From: Alphaproteobacteria bacterium
GTDB taxonomy: Bacteria > Pseudomonadota > Alphaproteobacteria > UBA8366
NCBI GenBank assembly: GCA_028281325.1
Contig: JANQKC010000029.1
Location: 1-64,000 of the forward strand
DNA: 64,000 nucleotides
Direction: 5' to 3'
Shown: piece after piece, positions 9,098-17,869 of the stretch
Layout: each line of letters opens with the position of its first letter
Position numbering within the stretch: position 1 is the first letter of the stretch
The notes under the pieces: model-generated
Seen by the model: the letters and a program-made list of their open reading frames with translations, nothing else
Told to the model about the DNA's origin: nothing
Databases searched by the model: none
Position numbers and translations under genes: made by a program

Positions 9098-9113
9098 CTC
9101 ACGAAGTCGTGAG
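9098..9113. promoter_or_regulatory. Perfect inverted repeat between the ATP-grasp pair and mscS
   Basis: Arms CTCACGA and TCGTGAG flank a two-base spacer, in the 286-base gap between two divergent genes. The size and symmetry suit a dimeric regulator, but no regulator gene is adjacent. A short hairpin is the alternative. Confidence 0.35.
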
Positions 9114-9284
9114 GATACTTTGGCAGATGTTCCCGGCCGCCGCCTGTCATAATTGTTCGGTAACCGGGATTTTCGACCGACACAAGCACTGAAACATCGG
9201 CGTGGTCGATCGAAACATGTTAAATCGCTGCTCATAGTATCCTTCCTTCGCGGTTGTTCATGCAGCAGGAGTCGGCACGAACGG

Positions 9285-11255
9285 ATGGCAAGATCAATCA
9301 AGACCCGGGGAGACGGTGATGGCCAATCACACCCCTTCACAAATATTTTGCCGTGGCGTGGGACCACGCGCCGCTATCGGCCAATCTTCTCGAAACCCGC
9401 CCGGTTCTTGATCGCCGCTTTCCTGTTGATCGCCGCGCCGGCGCTGGCCGCGCCGGAAGATAACCCGCTGCGCCCGGCGGACACGACGAGCCCGCAATCG
9501 ACGCTGAAGACTTTCGTTGACAGCATCACGGAAGCCTTCAACATTCTTCAATCCGCGCAATTCGCGCATATGACCGAACCCGGCCTCTTCACCTCGGATG
9601 CGGTGGAAAAACAGGTCACGCAGGCCGAAGACGCGCTGGCCCGCGCGGTGCGCACGCTCGACCTCAGCGATGTCCCGCCGACGACGGTTCAAGACATCGG
9701 CTTGGAAAAAGCGCTGCTGCTGAAAGAAGTGCTGGACCGCATCAAGCTGCCCGACGCCGCCGCGATTCCCGACAAGGCCACGGTGTCGGCGGGCCCGATC
9801 GAACGGTGGCGCATCCCGAACACGGAAATCGTCATCGCCAAGATCGCCGACGGCACGCGCCGCGGAGAATTCCTGTTCAGCGCCGATACGGTGGCCCGCG
9901 TCGGCGCATTCTATGAAAAAGTCCAAACGCTGCCGTATCAGACGAAAACGACCGAAGGCTTCTATCAGTTCTACATCACGACGCCCGGCAAGCTATTGCC
10001 GCCGAAATGGCTGCACTGGTTATGGAACCTGCCGGAATGGGCGCGTACGCCATTCCACGGTCCCACGCCGTGGCAATGGATCGGCCTCGCCCTCGCCGTC
10101 GTGATCGGCATCTTCCTGCCCTGCGCCTTCCAGAGCCTGTGCCATCGTTGGCCGGTTCCGGACTCCCTGCCGAAGCGAGCATGGCGTCGCCTGCTGCTGC
10201 CGTCCGTCATCATGCTGAGCCTGCTTTCGGTGCGATACCTGTCGATCGACGTGGTGAATGTCACGGGACACGTCGCCGATACCGTCGTCTTCACGCTGGT
10301 GGCCTTGTTCTATCTTACATTCGCGTGGCTTTCGGTGGTTGTCGGAATCGGCATCGCGGAAACGATCATCAGTTCGCCGCGGATCGACGCCAACGGCATC
10401 GACGCCAACATGCTGCGCGTCCTGTTCCGCGTTCTCAGCGCCGTGGTGGCCGTCACATTGGTGTTTATCGGCGCGGAACGCCTCGGCATTCCCATCATTC
10501 CGCTTCTGGCCGGCCTGGGCGTCGGCGGCCTGGCGCTGGCGCTGGCCGCACAGCCGACGATCGAAAACCTGATCGGCGGAATCATGCTGTACAGCGACCG
10601 TCCGGTCCGGGTCGGCGATCTCTGCGAGTTCGGCAGTCTGCGCGGGCGGGTCGAGAATATCGGCCTGCGATCCACGCGCATCCGGTCGATCGACCGAAAA
10701 CTGATCACGGTGCCGAATGCCGAGTTCGCCAAGATGAACCTGGTGAACTTCTCGATGCGGGACCGCATGATGCTGCGCACCACGATCGGCCTGCGCTACG
10801 AGACGACGCCCGAACAGTTGCGCTACGTTCTGGCCAAGGTGCGGGAGTTGTTGATCGCCCATCCGCGAATCCTGCCCGTGCCGCTGCGGGTGCGGTTCAT
10901 CGGCTTCGGCGCCTATTCGCTCGACATCGAAATTTTCGCCTTCGCCAATACACGCCTTTTCCCCGAATTCTCGGCGATCCGCGAGGACATCCTCCTGCGC
11001 GTCATCGATACCATCAAGGAAGCGGGAACCGACTTCGCCTTCCCGTCGCAGACGGCGTATCTGTCCCGCGACGGCGGCCTCGACCCCGATCGCAGCAAGG
11101 CGGCCGAGGCCGAAGTGGAGCGTTGGCGCGAGGAGGATATGTTGCCTTTTCCCGACTATTCGCCCGAGCAAAAGGAAAACATGGCGGACCGCCTGGACTA
11201 TCCGCCCGATGGCTCGAAAGCCGCCAAGGACGCAAAGCACGAAAAACCCGATTAG
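9285..11255 (+). CDS. Mechanosensitive ion channel of the MscS family with large periplasmic N-terminal part
   Basis: A membrane channel of about 656 residues from the ATG at 9285. The frame stays open upstream to 9153, but that extension looks non-coding and AGGAG precedes 9285 at a rather long distance. A signal-like segment (LIAAFLLIAAPALAA) starts some 40 residues in. A periplasmic domain of about 230 residues follows, then several membrane helices and the MscS pore helix and beta domain: GVGGLALALAAQPTIENLIG, SDRPVRVGDLCEF, then IRSIDRKLITVPNAEF. The tail is charged and cytosolic. The family releases solutes on hypo-osmotic shock. A TTG at about 9354 is another possible start. Confidence 0.85.
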   Translation: MARSIKTRGDGDGQSHPFTNILPWRGTTRRYRPIFSKPARFLIAAFLLIAAPALAAPEDNPLRPADTTSPQSTLKTFVDSITEAFNILQSAQFAHMTEPGLFTSDAVEKQVTQAEDALARAVRTLDLSDVPPTTVQDIGLEKALLLKEVLDRIKLPDAAAIPDKATVSAGPIERWRIPNTEIVIAKIADGTRRGEFLFSADTVARVGAFYEKVQTLPYQTKTTEGFYQFYITTPGKLLPPKWLHWLWNLPEWARTPFHGPTPWQWIGLALAVVIGIFLPCAFQSLCHRWPVPDSLPKRAWRRLLLPSVIMLSLLSVRYLSIDVVNVTGHVADTVVFTLVALFYLTFAWLSVVVGIGIAETIISSPRIDANGIDANMLRVLFRVLSAVVAVTLVFIGAERLGIPIIPLLAGLGVGGLALALAAQPTIENLIGGIMLYSDRPVRVGDLCEFGSLRGRVENIGLRSTRIRSIDRKLITVPNAEFAKMNLVNFSMRDRMMLRTTIGLRYETTPEQLRYVLAKVRELLIAHPRILPVPLRVRFIGFGAYSLDIEIFAFANTRLFPEFSAIREDILLRVIDTIKEAGTDFAFPSQTAYLSRDGGLDPDRSKAAEAEVERWREEDMLPFPDYSPEQKENMADRLDYPPDGSKAAKDAKHEKPD

Positions 11256-11385
11256 GCCGATCGACGCATTCCGCGACTCATCGCATATGCTTCGAGACGG
11301 GCGTACCGGCCCTCCTCAGCATGAGGTCAACTGCCAATATCAGCCGGCCTCGACAACGCTCGAAGACTCGACTCGCAATCCCTGA

Positions 11386-11669
11386 TCAACCCAGCTCTTT
11401 CCGCATCAGCGGCAACACGCGATCCGCCAGCAAATCGATCGTACGCAACACCAGTTCCTGATCCATCCCCATCCATTGCACACGAGCGATCAATCGCGAG
11501 TATCCCGTGTTCCGAGCGAGCGTCACGAGTTCCTCGGCGCACTCCTCCGGCGACCCGATGACGACCCGGCCTGTCGCGCGCCCCGTACTTGTTCCCGGTG
11601 TTCCGCGAAATGGCGGTCGAACGCATCGCCGGGAGGATGTTCCGGGTTGATGAACAGCGTAAACCGCAT
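11386..11669 (-). pseudogene. Collapsed luciferase-like (LLM) flavin monooxygenase remnant
   Basis: The reverse strand starting at the ATG at 11669 reads MRFTLFINPEHPPGDAFDR and EHREQVR.AR.AG, the typical first 35 residues of an LLM flavin-dependent oxidoreductase. About 95 bases on, near 11575, the reading must change frame. It then continues as GRVVIGSPEECAEELV, SRLIARVQWMGMDQEL and LPLMRKELG before a TGA at 11386, which is the family's C-terminal end. Roughly 235 middle residues (substrate and FMN pocket) are missing and the two ends are out of frame, so no active enzyme can be made. Its stop lies about 130 bases beyond the convergent mscS stop. Confidence 0.8.
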
Positions 11670-11690
11670 GGCCGACCCACCCCTCGATGG

Positions 11691-12389
11691 CTAATTCAGA
11701 TGGCGTCCCAGAAAATCCAGCGCCTTGTTCCAGGAGTCTTGCGACGGCGCTTCGCGGTACGATGCCGACTCGAAATTCATGAACGCGTGCCCTGCATCGT
11801 CGTAACGATGGAACTCATGGTCGATGCCGTGGCCGGTCAAGAGCGCGTCGAGGCGATCCACATCGTCCGCCGACGGGTTCATGTCATCGTTGCCGAAAAA
11901 TCCCGCGACCGGGCACGCGATATCGCCGAGCCGATCCGCCGGCGACGGTACATTGCCCATGGTGCTGAAAATGCGCCCGCCATACCAATCACATCCACAG
12001 GACCAGCGTTCGGGAATCGCCGCAAGTCCCACCAGCGTCGTCCGGCCGCCCATGCAATGGCCAATCAGCGCGAGACGTGCGCCATCGACACGCCCCTGTG
12101 CCGCCAGCCAGTCCGCGGCGGTTTCAAGGTCCAGCGTCATCTGTTCGTCGGTGAGATGGTCCCGGCGGTCGTCGAGGCTCACGCCCTCCGGCAACGCGTG
12201 GTAATGGTTCGGCGCAATCGCGGCATACCCGTGCGCCGCCAAATCGTCGACCAGCCAGGAGGTGAAGTTGTCTAGACCGCCGCGATGAAACGTCACCACA
12301 ATGCCCGGTACGGAAGCGCCTTCGGCCGGGAGCGCGGCCAGTGCCGTCGTTTGCACAGTGCCGATCGTTAGATCGATGGTCTCTGCCAT
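11691..12389 (-). CDS. Dienelactone hydrolase family protein
   Basis: A 232-residue alpha/beta hydrolase starting at the ATG at 12389, which has a strong GGAGGGG ribosome site; the frame extends upstream without support. Nucleophile motif GHCMGG (Cys near residue 112), acid in FFGNDDMNPS and catalytic His in YDDAGHAFMN reproduce the Cys-Asp-His triad of dienelactone hydrolases, cytosolic enzymes that open dienelactones in chlorocatechol breakdown or related esters and lactones. PGIVVTFHRGGLDNF is the oxyanion region. There are no neighbouring catechol genes; the adjacent LLM remnant and exporter hint at a former degradative cluster. Confidence 0.85.
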   Translation of the reverse strand: MAETIDLTIGTVQTTALAALPAEGASVPGIVVTFHRGGLDNFTSWLVDDLAAHGYAAIAPNHYHALPEGVSLDDRRDHLTDEQMTLDLETAADWLAAQGRVDGARLALIGHCMGGRTTLVGLAAIPERWSCGCDWYGGRIFSTMGNVPSPADRLGDIACPVAGFFGNDDMNPSADDVDRLDALLTGHGIDHEFHRYDDAGHAFMNFESASYREAPSQDSWNKALDFLGRHLN

Positions 12390-12520
12390 GAACCCCTCCC
12401 CCCAGCGCCGATTTCGTCGCGGATTGATCCGCGTCCTGTTTCTCCGATCAGAGTACAGGCCGTCTTCGGGACGGCAAGACGGATTCATCCTGTTCTAGAG
12501 GAAATTGCGGCCAGCGTCCT

Positions 12521-12625
12521 TTATCCCGCCGATTCCGGGTGTTTGCGCAGATATCTGGGATCGAGATCGTCACCGGCCGGGGCCGCGTTGCTATCGAATA
12601 AGTAGCGCCTGTCGGATGCTTGCAT
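12521..12625 (-). CDS. Possible small protein or gene remnant, 34 aa
   Basis: An ATG at 12625 begins MQASDRRYLFDSN and ends in DLDPRYLRKHPESAG before a TAA. The composition is protein-like (hydrophilic, with DPRY and PES turns), but the ribosome site is only a CAGG two bases from the start. It may equally be the C-terminal scrap of a lost gene. I do not recognise it. Confidence 0.2.
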   Translation of the reverse strand: MQASDRRYLFDSNAAPAGDDLDPRYLRKHPESAG

Positions 12626-12638
12626 CCTGAATCAACCG
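12611..12638. repeat. Dispersed motif, copy 1 (matches 54764-54788)
   Basis: GTCGGATGC, a six-base spacer, then CCTGAATCAACCG. The second copy has identical 9- and 13-base blocks with a three-base spacer. The second block contains GAATC, a GANTC site of the kind methylated by CcrM in alphaproteobacteria. In this copy the first block and spacer also form a small GGATGC/GCATCC palindrome. Confidence 0.45.
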
Positions 12639-12749
12639 ACTCGATTCCGCCCCTTTCTCACGGGGTTCATCGTTCCATCGGCTACGGGGGTGTCGCAGAA
12701 AGGCAAACTATCCGCGTACGCAGGTCGACACGGGAGCCGTCCACGGCCG

Positions 12750-14291
12750 TTACCCGTCCCTGGCCGCGTCCTCCGTCGGCCGAGTCCGCATCAGCAGGAG
12801 CAACGGCAGGACGCACAGCGCGAAAACGGTCATGATGTGGAAATCATGCAGATAGGCCATGAATTCGGCCTGCTTATCGATCACCCGGTTCAACGTCATC
12901 ATGCCGTCGATGCTATCCATGGTCCAATTCTCCGGCAGCGGAAGATGCCTTAGGCGCTCGTTGTACAGGCTGATGTTCTCGGTCAGTCCCGCCCGCGCCC
13001 GTTGCGTGCTGTTGACCAGTTGCGCGATCAGCAACGCGACGCCGATCCCGGCCGCGATCCGGCGCACCGCCGTCATGACGCTTGCCGCATCCGGGCGCAA
13101 CGACGGCGGCATGGTTTGAAAGGCCGCCGTCTCGGTCGGCGTGGACATGAAACCGATACCGATCCCCTGCAGCATGATGGCGACGATGATCGGGGTGACA
13201 TCGGTCGCCGGCGTCAGGTTCGACAGAATCCAGGTCGATCCCGCAACGGCCAGCAACCCGAACGTGATCAACGGTCGCGGGCTGAACCGGATCAACAGGA
13301 ACCCGGCTAGCAACGCCGCCACCATGGTGCCGAAGCCGCGATACATCAACACGAATCCCGTTTCGACGACGGGAAACCCGAGCTGTCGCTGCAACAAGGG
13401 CGGCAATAGTGCCATGTATCCGAAGAACATGAAGCTGACGAAGAAATCGATCACGAGCCCGATCACGAATTCCCGGTTTCGGAAGACCCGCGGATTGAGA
13501 TAGGGCCGCAACGCCGTCGTGCAGTGTATTGCGAATACGTAAAAAGCGCCGGCGGCGACGATGCAGTAAGTAACGATCAATTCGGAATCGAACCAATCCC
13601 GCTTCTGGCCCTGGTCCAACATCAGCTGCGTGCAGGCGATGGCGATGCTCAGCGCGAAGAAGCCGAAGAAATCGAATTGCTGCGGTTTCTCCGGCTCATC
13701 CTTGGGCACGACGCGCAGGATCATGATCAGCGCCGCGAAACCCAGCGGCAGGTTCATCAGATAGACCGAGCGCCAGCCGACGAATTCCGTCAACAACCCA
13801 CCGATTACCGGTCCGACGAGAACCGCGCTCATCCGCCCCGTCTGCAGCCACCCGAAGGCGGGACCGTGGTGTTTCTTGGGGAACGTCGCCAGGACCATCT
13901 GAAAGGTCAGCGGATTCAAGCCGGCGCCGAAGAACCCTTGCACAAACCGGAGGATGACAAGCTCCAACAGCGTCTCGGACTGCGAGACGAAAAGCGACGC
14001 CACCATGAAGCCGATGATCACGACGATGAACAAACGCCGCCGCCCCACCCGCCGGCTCAGCCAGGCATAGAGCGGCGTGAACATGGCCGACGCCACAAGA
14101 TACGCCGTGATCACCCAGGAGATTTCGGTGATCGTCGCCGACAGCGAGCCCATCATCGTCGGCATAGCGATGCTGGTCGCGAACGTATCGGTCGCCTGCA
14201 TCGCGCCCGCCGGCATGATGGCAAGCCCGATCATGAACCGTTGGCGCGGCGAAAGGTCCGCCCCGTCTTGGTCTGCGCTGGTCGCGCTCAT
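12750..14291 (-). CDS. MFS multidrug exporter, DHA2 (EmrB/QacA) type
   Basis: A 513-residue protein with about fourteen hydrophobic segments. QATDTFATSIAMPTMMGSLSAT (helix 1), SWVITAYLVASAMFTPLYAWLSRRVGRR (motif A region) and the motif C-like stretch RFVQGFFGAGLNPL place it in the DHA2 drug-exporter family. It acts in the inner membrane by proton antiport. No EmrA-type adaptor is adjacent. It is the second DHA2 exporter of the window and is clearly diverged from the one at 1782-3383, not a recent duplicate. Substrate unknown. Confidence 0.85.
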   Translation of the reverse strand: MSATSADQDGADLSPRQRFMIGLAIMPAGAMQATDTFATSIAMPTMMGSLSATITEISWVITAYLVASAMFTPLYAWLSRRVGRRRLFIVVIIGFMVASLFVSQSETLLELVILRFVQGFFGAGLNPLTFQMVLATFPKKHHGPAFGWLQTGRMSAVLVGPVIGGLLTEFVGWRSVYLMNLPLGFAALIMILRVVPKDEPEKPQQFDFFGFFALSIAIACTQLMLDQGQKRDWFDSELIVTYCIVAAGAFYVFAIHCTTALRPYLNPRVFRNREFVIGLVIDFFVSFMFFGYMALLPPLLQRQLGFPVVETGFVLMYRGFGTMVAALLAGFLLIRFSPRPLITFGLLAVAGSTWILSNLTPATDVTPIIVAIMLQGIGIGFMSTPTETAAFQTMPPSLRPDAASVMTAVRRIAAGIGVALLIAQLVNSTQRARAGLTENISLYNERLRHLPLPENWTMDSIDGMMTLNRVIDKQAEFMAYLHDFHIMTVFALCVLPLLLLMRTRPTEDAARDG

Positions 14292-14470
14292 CGTTACAGT
14301 TTCTGATCAGTCGGCGCGGCTGCGCCGTGAATGGATGCTGTCGGCCAGCCGATGCCTGTCGCCGACCCGATACACCATAGCCTATGCTATTTCGGTTGGA
14401 AGGGAAAAACACGATACACTGACGATCGTGGCGCAAGCACACTGCCAACAACCGTATAAGGGATAGCATC

Positions 14471-14572
14471 ATGCCCGACGAAACCCGCCCCGGGCTGACC
14501 AATGCGGTCTTGGGTCGCCTCGGGACCGGCGCCGCCCGGCAATGGGCCGCCGGCATCCAAGGGAAATCCTGA
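14471..14572 (+). CDS. Possible 33-aa leader or small ORF
   Basis: An ATG with GGGATA a few bases upstream opens a frame starting MPDETRPGLTNAVLGRLG and ending AAGIQGKS, stopping 20 bases before the next gene. It could be a small protein, an upstream ORF or a remnant. The remainder of the 301-base gap from 14292 holds an AT-richer stretch (about 14380-14430) that probably contains the promoters, with no clear hexamer pair. Confidence 0.25.
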   Translation: MPDETRPGLTNAVLGRLGTGAARQWAAGIQGKS

Positions 14573-14592
14573 GCGCCCGGGCCGCCACAGGT

Positions 14593-14970
14593 ATGAGCAA
14601 GAAAGTTCTCTGGCTGGTCGCGCTTGCGGTGACCCTTCCGTACTTCATCCAGGCCCATTTCGACGAAGAGACGCGGGATCGCTATCGGCTGGAAACCGAC
14701 GCCGTCGACGCGTGCCGCGAACAGGTCCGCGAAAATTCCGAACGGCCCGACAGTGTCAGCTTCAAGATCGGCACACGGCAACGGGCCGACCCCGCAACGC
14801 AGACATCGATCGTCGAGGGCCGCGTATCGATGACGGATATCGCGGGCGTCTCGAAAATCTACAGCTATCTGTGCCGCTACGACGGCAAGACCGAGAGGGC
14901 CGAGCTGGAAAAACTCGATGTCGACGACGCGCCGCTGATGGATAAGATCAATCGGAAGCCGCGAGAGTGA
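14593..14970 (+). CDS. Small exported protein of unknown function
   Basis: A 125-residue protein from the ATG at 14593 (MSKKVLWLVALAV); an upstream in-frame ATG at 14542 would bury the signal segment. The N-terminus is a signal peptide or membrane anchor (residues 4-18), and the rest is hydrophilic and charged with two Cys (DACREQ and YLCRYDG) that could pair in the periplasm. The pattern of a Cys-containing start, a beta-rich middle and a late Cys is common in small DUF-type secreted proteins, but I do not recognise the family. It ends 49 bases before the cupin gene on the same strand. Confidence 0.55.
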   Translation: MSKKVLWLVALAVTLPYFIQAHFDEETRDRYRLETDAVDACREQVRENSERPDSVSFKIGTRQRADPATQTSIVEGRVSMTDIAGVSKIYSYLCRYDGKTERAELEKLDVDDAPLMDKINRKPRE

Positions 14971-15019
14971 TCCGATACGATTTCACGGCGCGACGCCCAA
15001 CCAAAGAGAGGAGATCGCC

Positions 15020-15397
15020 ATGAAAGTGATTACACTGAACGATATTCCGGAAGAGGATCTCGGCGAAGCCACCCCCATCGCCGGCTGGACTGGCGGTAAG
15101 GTCACCCGGTCGCGTCAGACGATCATCCCGTCCGGAGATTCGGAAAACTACAACTGCAGCGTCGTCAATTTCAGCCAGGGTTCCACGACCGGTTGGCACA
15201 TCCACGATTGCGACCAGATCCTCGTCGTCACGCACGGTTCCGGCCTGGTGGCGACTGAGGACGAGGAGATCGAGATCAATCCCGGCGACGTGGTGCATAT
15301 CAAGGCCGGCGAAAAACACTGGCACGGCGCCAAGGCCGACACGACGATGGGCCATATCACCGTGACCCTGTTGGGCAGCAAGGCGACCTGGCTGTAA
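15020..15397 (+). CDS. Single-domain cupin
   Basis: A 125-residue protein with one cupin barrel: motif 1 GWHIHDCDQILVVTHGSG (two His and the conserved Gly) and motif 2 NPGDVVHIKAGEKHWHGA (PGD, His pair). Cupins of this type bind a metal and are often dioxygenases or sugar/acid-binding proteins; substrate unknown. AGAGAGG gives a good ribosome site. The stop codon touches the start of the following hydratase gene, so the two are a translationally coupled pair and may serve one catabolic step sequence. Confidence 0.85.
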   Translation: MKVITLNDIPEEDLGEATPIAGWTGGKVTRSRQTIIPSGDSENYNCSVVNFSQGSTTGWHIHDCDQILVVTHGSGLVATEDEEIEINPGDVVHIKAGEKHWHGAKADTTMGHITVTLLGSKATWL

Positions 15398-16183
15398 ATG
15401 AGTGACCGATCCGTCGAGCAGAGCCTCGCCGCGCTGCTGACCGATGCCCGCGTGCAGGCGTCGCAAATCAAGGCGTTGCCGAATGATCTGATGCCGCGCG
15501 CCAATGCGGATGGATATGCGGTGGCGGCCGACATCGCCGACCGGTTGGGGTGGGAGCCGCTTGGCTGGAAGATCGCCGGCACGACCCAGGCGGTGCGCGA
15601 GAAGCTGCGCATCGACGAGCCGATTTACGGGCGCACGTTCCGGCAATTCGCACACCCGTCGCCCTGCACGCTGCCGCACCGAGACCTGCTCGACCCCCTC
15701 GTCGAATGCGAGTTCTTCGTGACGCTGGCGCGAGACCTGCCGCCACGGGACAACCCCTGGACCCTCGATGAGGTTCGGGCCGCCATCGGAACGGTTCACG
15801 CCGGCATCGAAGTCGCCGAATGCCGATTCCCGATGCAGGCCCTGCCCCCGCTGCCCGCCATTCTCGCCGACGGCGCGGCGTCGGGACGCTATGTGTTCGG
15901 GACCGAGATACCGACTTGGCGGGACGGCTTGTCCGATATGGCCGTGACCCTGGACGTCGACGGGCAGGCGCGGCGTCACGGCACCGGGCGCGATGTCATG
16001 GGCGATCCGATCACGCCGTTACACTGGCTTGCCGAGACGCTGCGCGGCCGGGGCATGGGCCTTCGCTCTGGAGAGACAGTCAGCACCGGCTCCTGCACCG
16101 GCATGTTTCCGGTGAAGAGCGGCACACGGATCGTCGCGCATTTCGGCGATCAGGCGCGGGTCGAGATCGACTTTGCGGCCTAA
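15398..16183 (+). CDS. 2-keto-4-pentenoate hydratase / fumarylacetoacetase family protein
   Basis: A 261-residue cytosolic protein of the MhpD/TesE-like branch. GWKIAGTTQAVREKLRI near residue 52 is the family signature around the active site. VECEFFVTLARDLPP and the following HAGIEVAECRF carry the acidic metal ligands, and the C-terminal GETVSTGSCTGMFPV is the family's late glycine segment. These enzymes hydrate 2-hydroxypentadienoates or decarboxylate oxalocrotonate in meta-cleavage pathways. Its start directly follows the cupin stop. A convergent aldehyde dehydrogenase (typically another meta-pathway enzyme) ends 17 bases away. Confidence 0.85.
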   Translation: MSDRSVEQSLAALLTDARVQASQIKALPNDLMPRANADGYAVAADIADRLGWEPLGWKIAGTTQAVREKLRIDEPIYGRTFRQFAHPSPCTLPHRDLLDPLVECEFFVTLARDLPPRDNPWTLDEVRAAIGTVHAGIEVAECRFPMQALPPLPAILADGAASGRYVFGTEIPTWRDGLSDMAVTLDVDGQARRHGTGRDVMGDPITPLHWLAETLRGRGMGLRSGETVSTGSCTGMFPVKSGTRIVAHFGDQARVEIDFAA

Positions 16184-16200
16184 CCGACAGCCGTCGAGGG

Positions 16201-17697
16201 TTACGTCAACGGACCGGACGGCGTGTTCACGTTGACGGTCACGTTCTTCCGCTGCGTGAAACTGTCGAGCATCCCTTCGAGGGAGAATTCCCGGCCGATG
16301 CCGGACTGTTTGGTCCCGCCGTAGGAATGCCCCGGCGACTGCCCGAGGCCTTGATTGACCTGCACCCAGCCCGCTTCGATGGCATGCGCAGCGCGCAAGG
16401 CCCGGCCGATATCGTGGGTCCAGACGTAAGCGGCGAGGCCGTAATGGCTCTCGTTCGCCATGCGGATCACCTCCTCCTCGTCGGTCCAGCGAATTGCGCA
16501 GAGGACGGGGCCGAAGATTTCCTCGCGCGCCAGCCGCCAGTCGTTCGACGGATTGGCGAAGACCGTGGGGATCGCGAAATACCCTTCGCTCAGCGGGCCG
16601 GCCTCCGGCGGCATCCCGCCGAACAGCAGCTCGGCGTCGGGTTGCTTGATCCCCTCCTCGACATACCCGCAGACCTTGCGGAACTGCTTCTCGTTGATGA
16701 CCGCCCCCATGTCGGTCTCTTCGTCCAGCGGATCGCCGATCTTCAGCGTCTTGACCTTGTCGGCCAGTTTACCGAGGAAACTGTCGAAGATGTCCGCGTG
16801 CAGGAACAGCCGAGACCCGGCGGTGCAAGACTGGCTTTGCCGCGTGAAGCGCATGGCGGCGATGATGCCATCGACGACCCAATCCTCGTCGGCGTCCGGA
16901 TAGACGATCGACGGGCTTTTCCCGCCCAGTTCCAGCGAGACCGGCACGATCCGCGCCGCCGCCTCGCGCATGATCAGCTTGCCCACCTCCGTCGACCCGG
17001 TGAAGGACAGCTTGCGAATGCCCGGATGCTTGGACAGCGCAGCGCCGCATTCCTCGCCGAGCCCGGTCAGCACGTTCAACACGCCGTCCGGCAGGAATTC
17101 CTGACAGATCGATGCCATCCACAGGACCCCGAGCGGCGCGTCCTCGGCCGCCTTCAGCACCAGCGTGTTGCCGGCGCAGAGCGCGGGCGCGATCTTCAAC
17201 GCGCCCAGCATCACCGGCGCGTTCCAGGGAATGATCGCCCCGACCACGCCGATCGGTTCGCGGCGCGTATAGCTCAACACATGCTCGCCGAAGGGAATCG
17301 TTTCGCCTTTAAGTTCGCTTGCCAACCCACCGAAATACCGAAAGATATCGGCAACGCCATTGGCTTCCGGTCGGGCCTGCGTGCGGATCGCGTTGCCGGT
17401 CTCCTCGGCGACGATCCGGGCGAGTTCCTCGACGCGGGCTTCGACGGCATCGGCGATCTTCAACAGGATTCGCCCACGGTCGCGCGGCACGGTTTTGGAC
17501 CAGGTCTTGAACGCCTCGGTCGCGGCCGCGACGGCGCGGTCGACATCCTCCGCGCCGCCGCGCGGGATATGCGCGATGACCGACCGATTGCCCGGATTCT
17601 CGACGGCAAGGCCGCCGCCACCAACGCTGTCTACCCAGTCGCCGCCGATCAACATCCGTTCCTTGCGCGCCCCGCCCGTATCCATTGCAACGCTCAT
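16201..17697 (-). CDS. NAD(P)-dependent aldehyde dehydrogenase
   Basis: A 498-residue protein from the ATG at 17697; a longer open frame exists but adds an unlikely Arg-rich leader. Family landmarks: GVVGAIIPWNAPV, LVLKAAEDAPL, the nucleotide-binding FTGSTEVGK, general base Glu in LELGGKSP, catalytic Cys in QSCTAGSR, and EIFGPVLCA. It oxidises an aldehyde to the acid in the cytosol. The relation to betaine-aldehyde or hydroxymuconic-semialdehyde dehydrogenases is compatible with the sequence, but the substrate is not decided. Convergent with the hydratase gene. Confidence 0.92.
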   Translation of the reverse strand: MSVAMDTGGARKERMLIGGDWVDSVGGGGLAVENPGNRSVIAHIPRGGAEDVDRAVAAATEAFKTWSKTVPRDRGRILLKIADAVEARVEELARIVAEETGNAIRTQARPEANGVADIFRYFGGLASELKGETIPFGEHVLSYTRREPIGVVGAIIPWNAPVMLGALKIAPALCAGNTLVLKAAEDAPLGVLWMASICQEFLPDGVLNVLTGLGEECGAALSKHPGIRKLSFTGSTEVGKLIMREAAARIVPVSLELGGKSPSIVYPDADEDWVVDGIIAAMRFTRQSQSCTAGSRLFLHADIFDSFLGKLADKVKTLKIGDPLDEETDMGAVINEKQFRKVCGYVEEGIKQPDAELLFGGMPPEAGPLSEGYFAIPTVFANPSNDWRLAREEIFGPVLCAIRWTDEEEVIRMANESHYGLAAYVWTHDIGRALRAAHAIEAGWVQVNQGLGQSPGHSYGGTKQSGIGREFSLEGMLDSFTQRKNVTVNVNTPSGPLT

Positions 17698-17869
17698 GTC
17701 ACGATCTCCTCGATATGCCCGCGTGAACCTGCACCGGATTGTACGGGTCGCGGGCATGGAATCCAGTACGGCATGCAATCCTCGGTGCTGCGGCAATAAC
17801 TCATCTCAAAATGGACATATGCCCGCGCTATAGTCTGGATCGATCATCCATCATTCCAGAGAGCAAACC

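Larger units (their letters stand above)
12390..12749. other. Intergenic region with a possible 34-codon ORF and a shared repeat
   Basis: Between the hydrolase start and the MFS stop, both on the minus strand, there is no normal gene. It contains the short ORF at 12521-12625 and a motif at 12611-12638 that recurs at 54764-54788. The hydrolase promoter must be here, but I see no clear hexamer pair. Confidence 0.4.

Noticed and set aside
9153..9284. N-terminal extension of the MscS gene
   Set aside because: The 44 extra residues are Arg/Ser/Cys-rich, precede the signal segment by too far and lack a ribosome site.
11327..11680. 117-codon minus-strand ORF over the LLM remnant
   Set aside because: It runs in a frame that gives no family similarity. 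The remnant is explained by two other frames joined near 11575.
12620..12835. Plus-strand ORF before the second exporter
   Set aside because: It runs into the exporter's 3' end in antisense and has Arg/Ser/Pro shadow composition.
15820..17799. 659-codon frame over the hydratase and aldehyde dehydrogenase
   Set aside because: It crosses two well-supported genes in other frames and has no recognisable domain.
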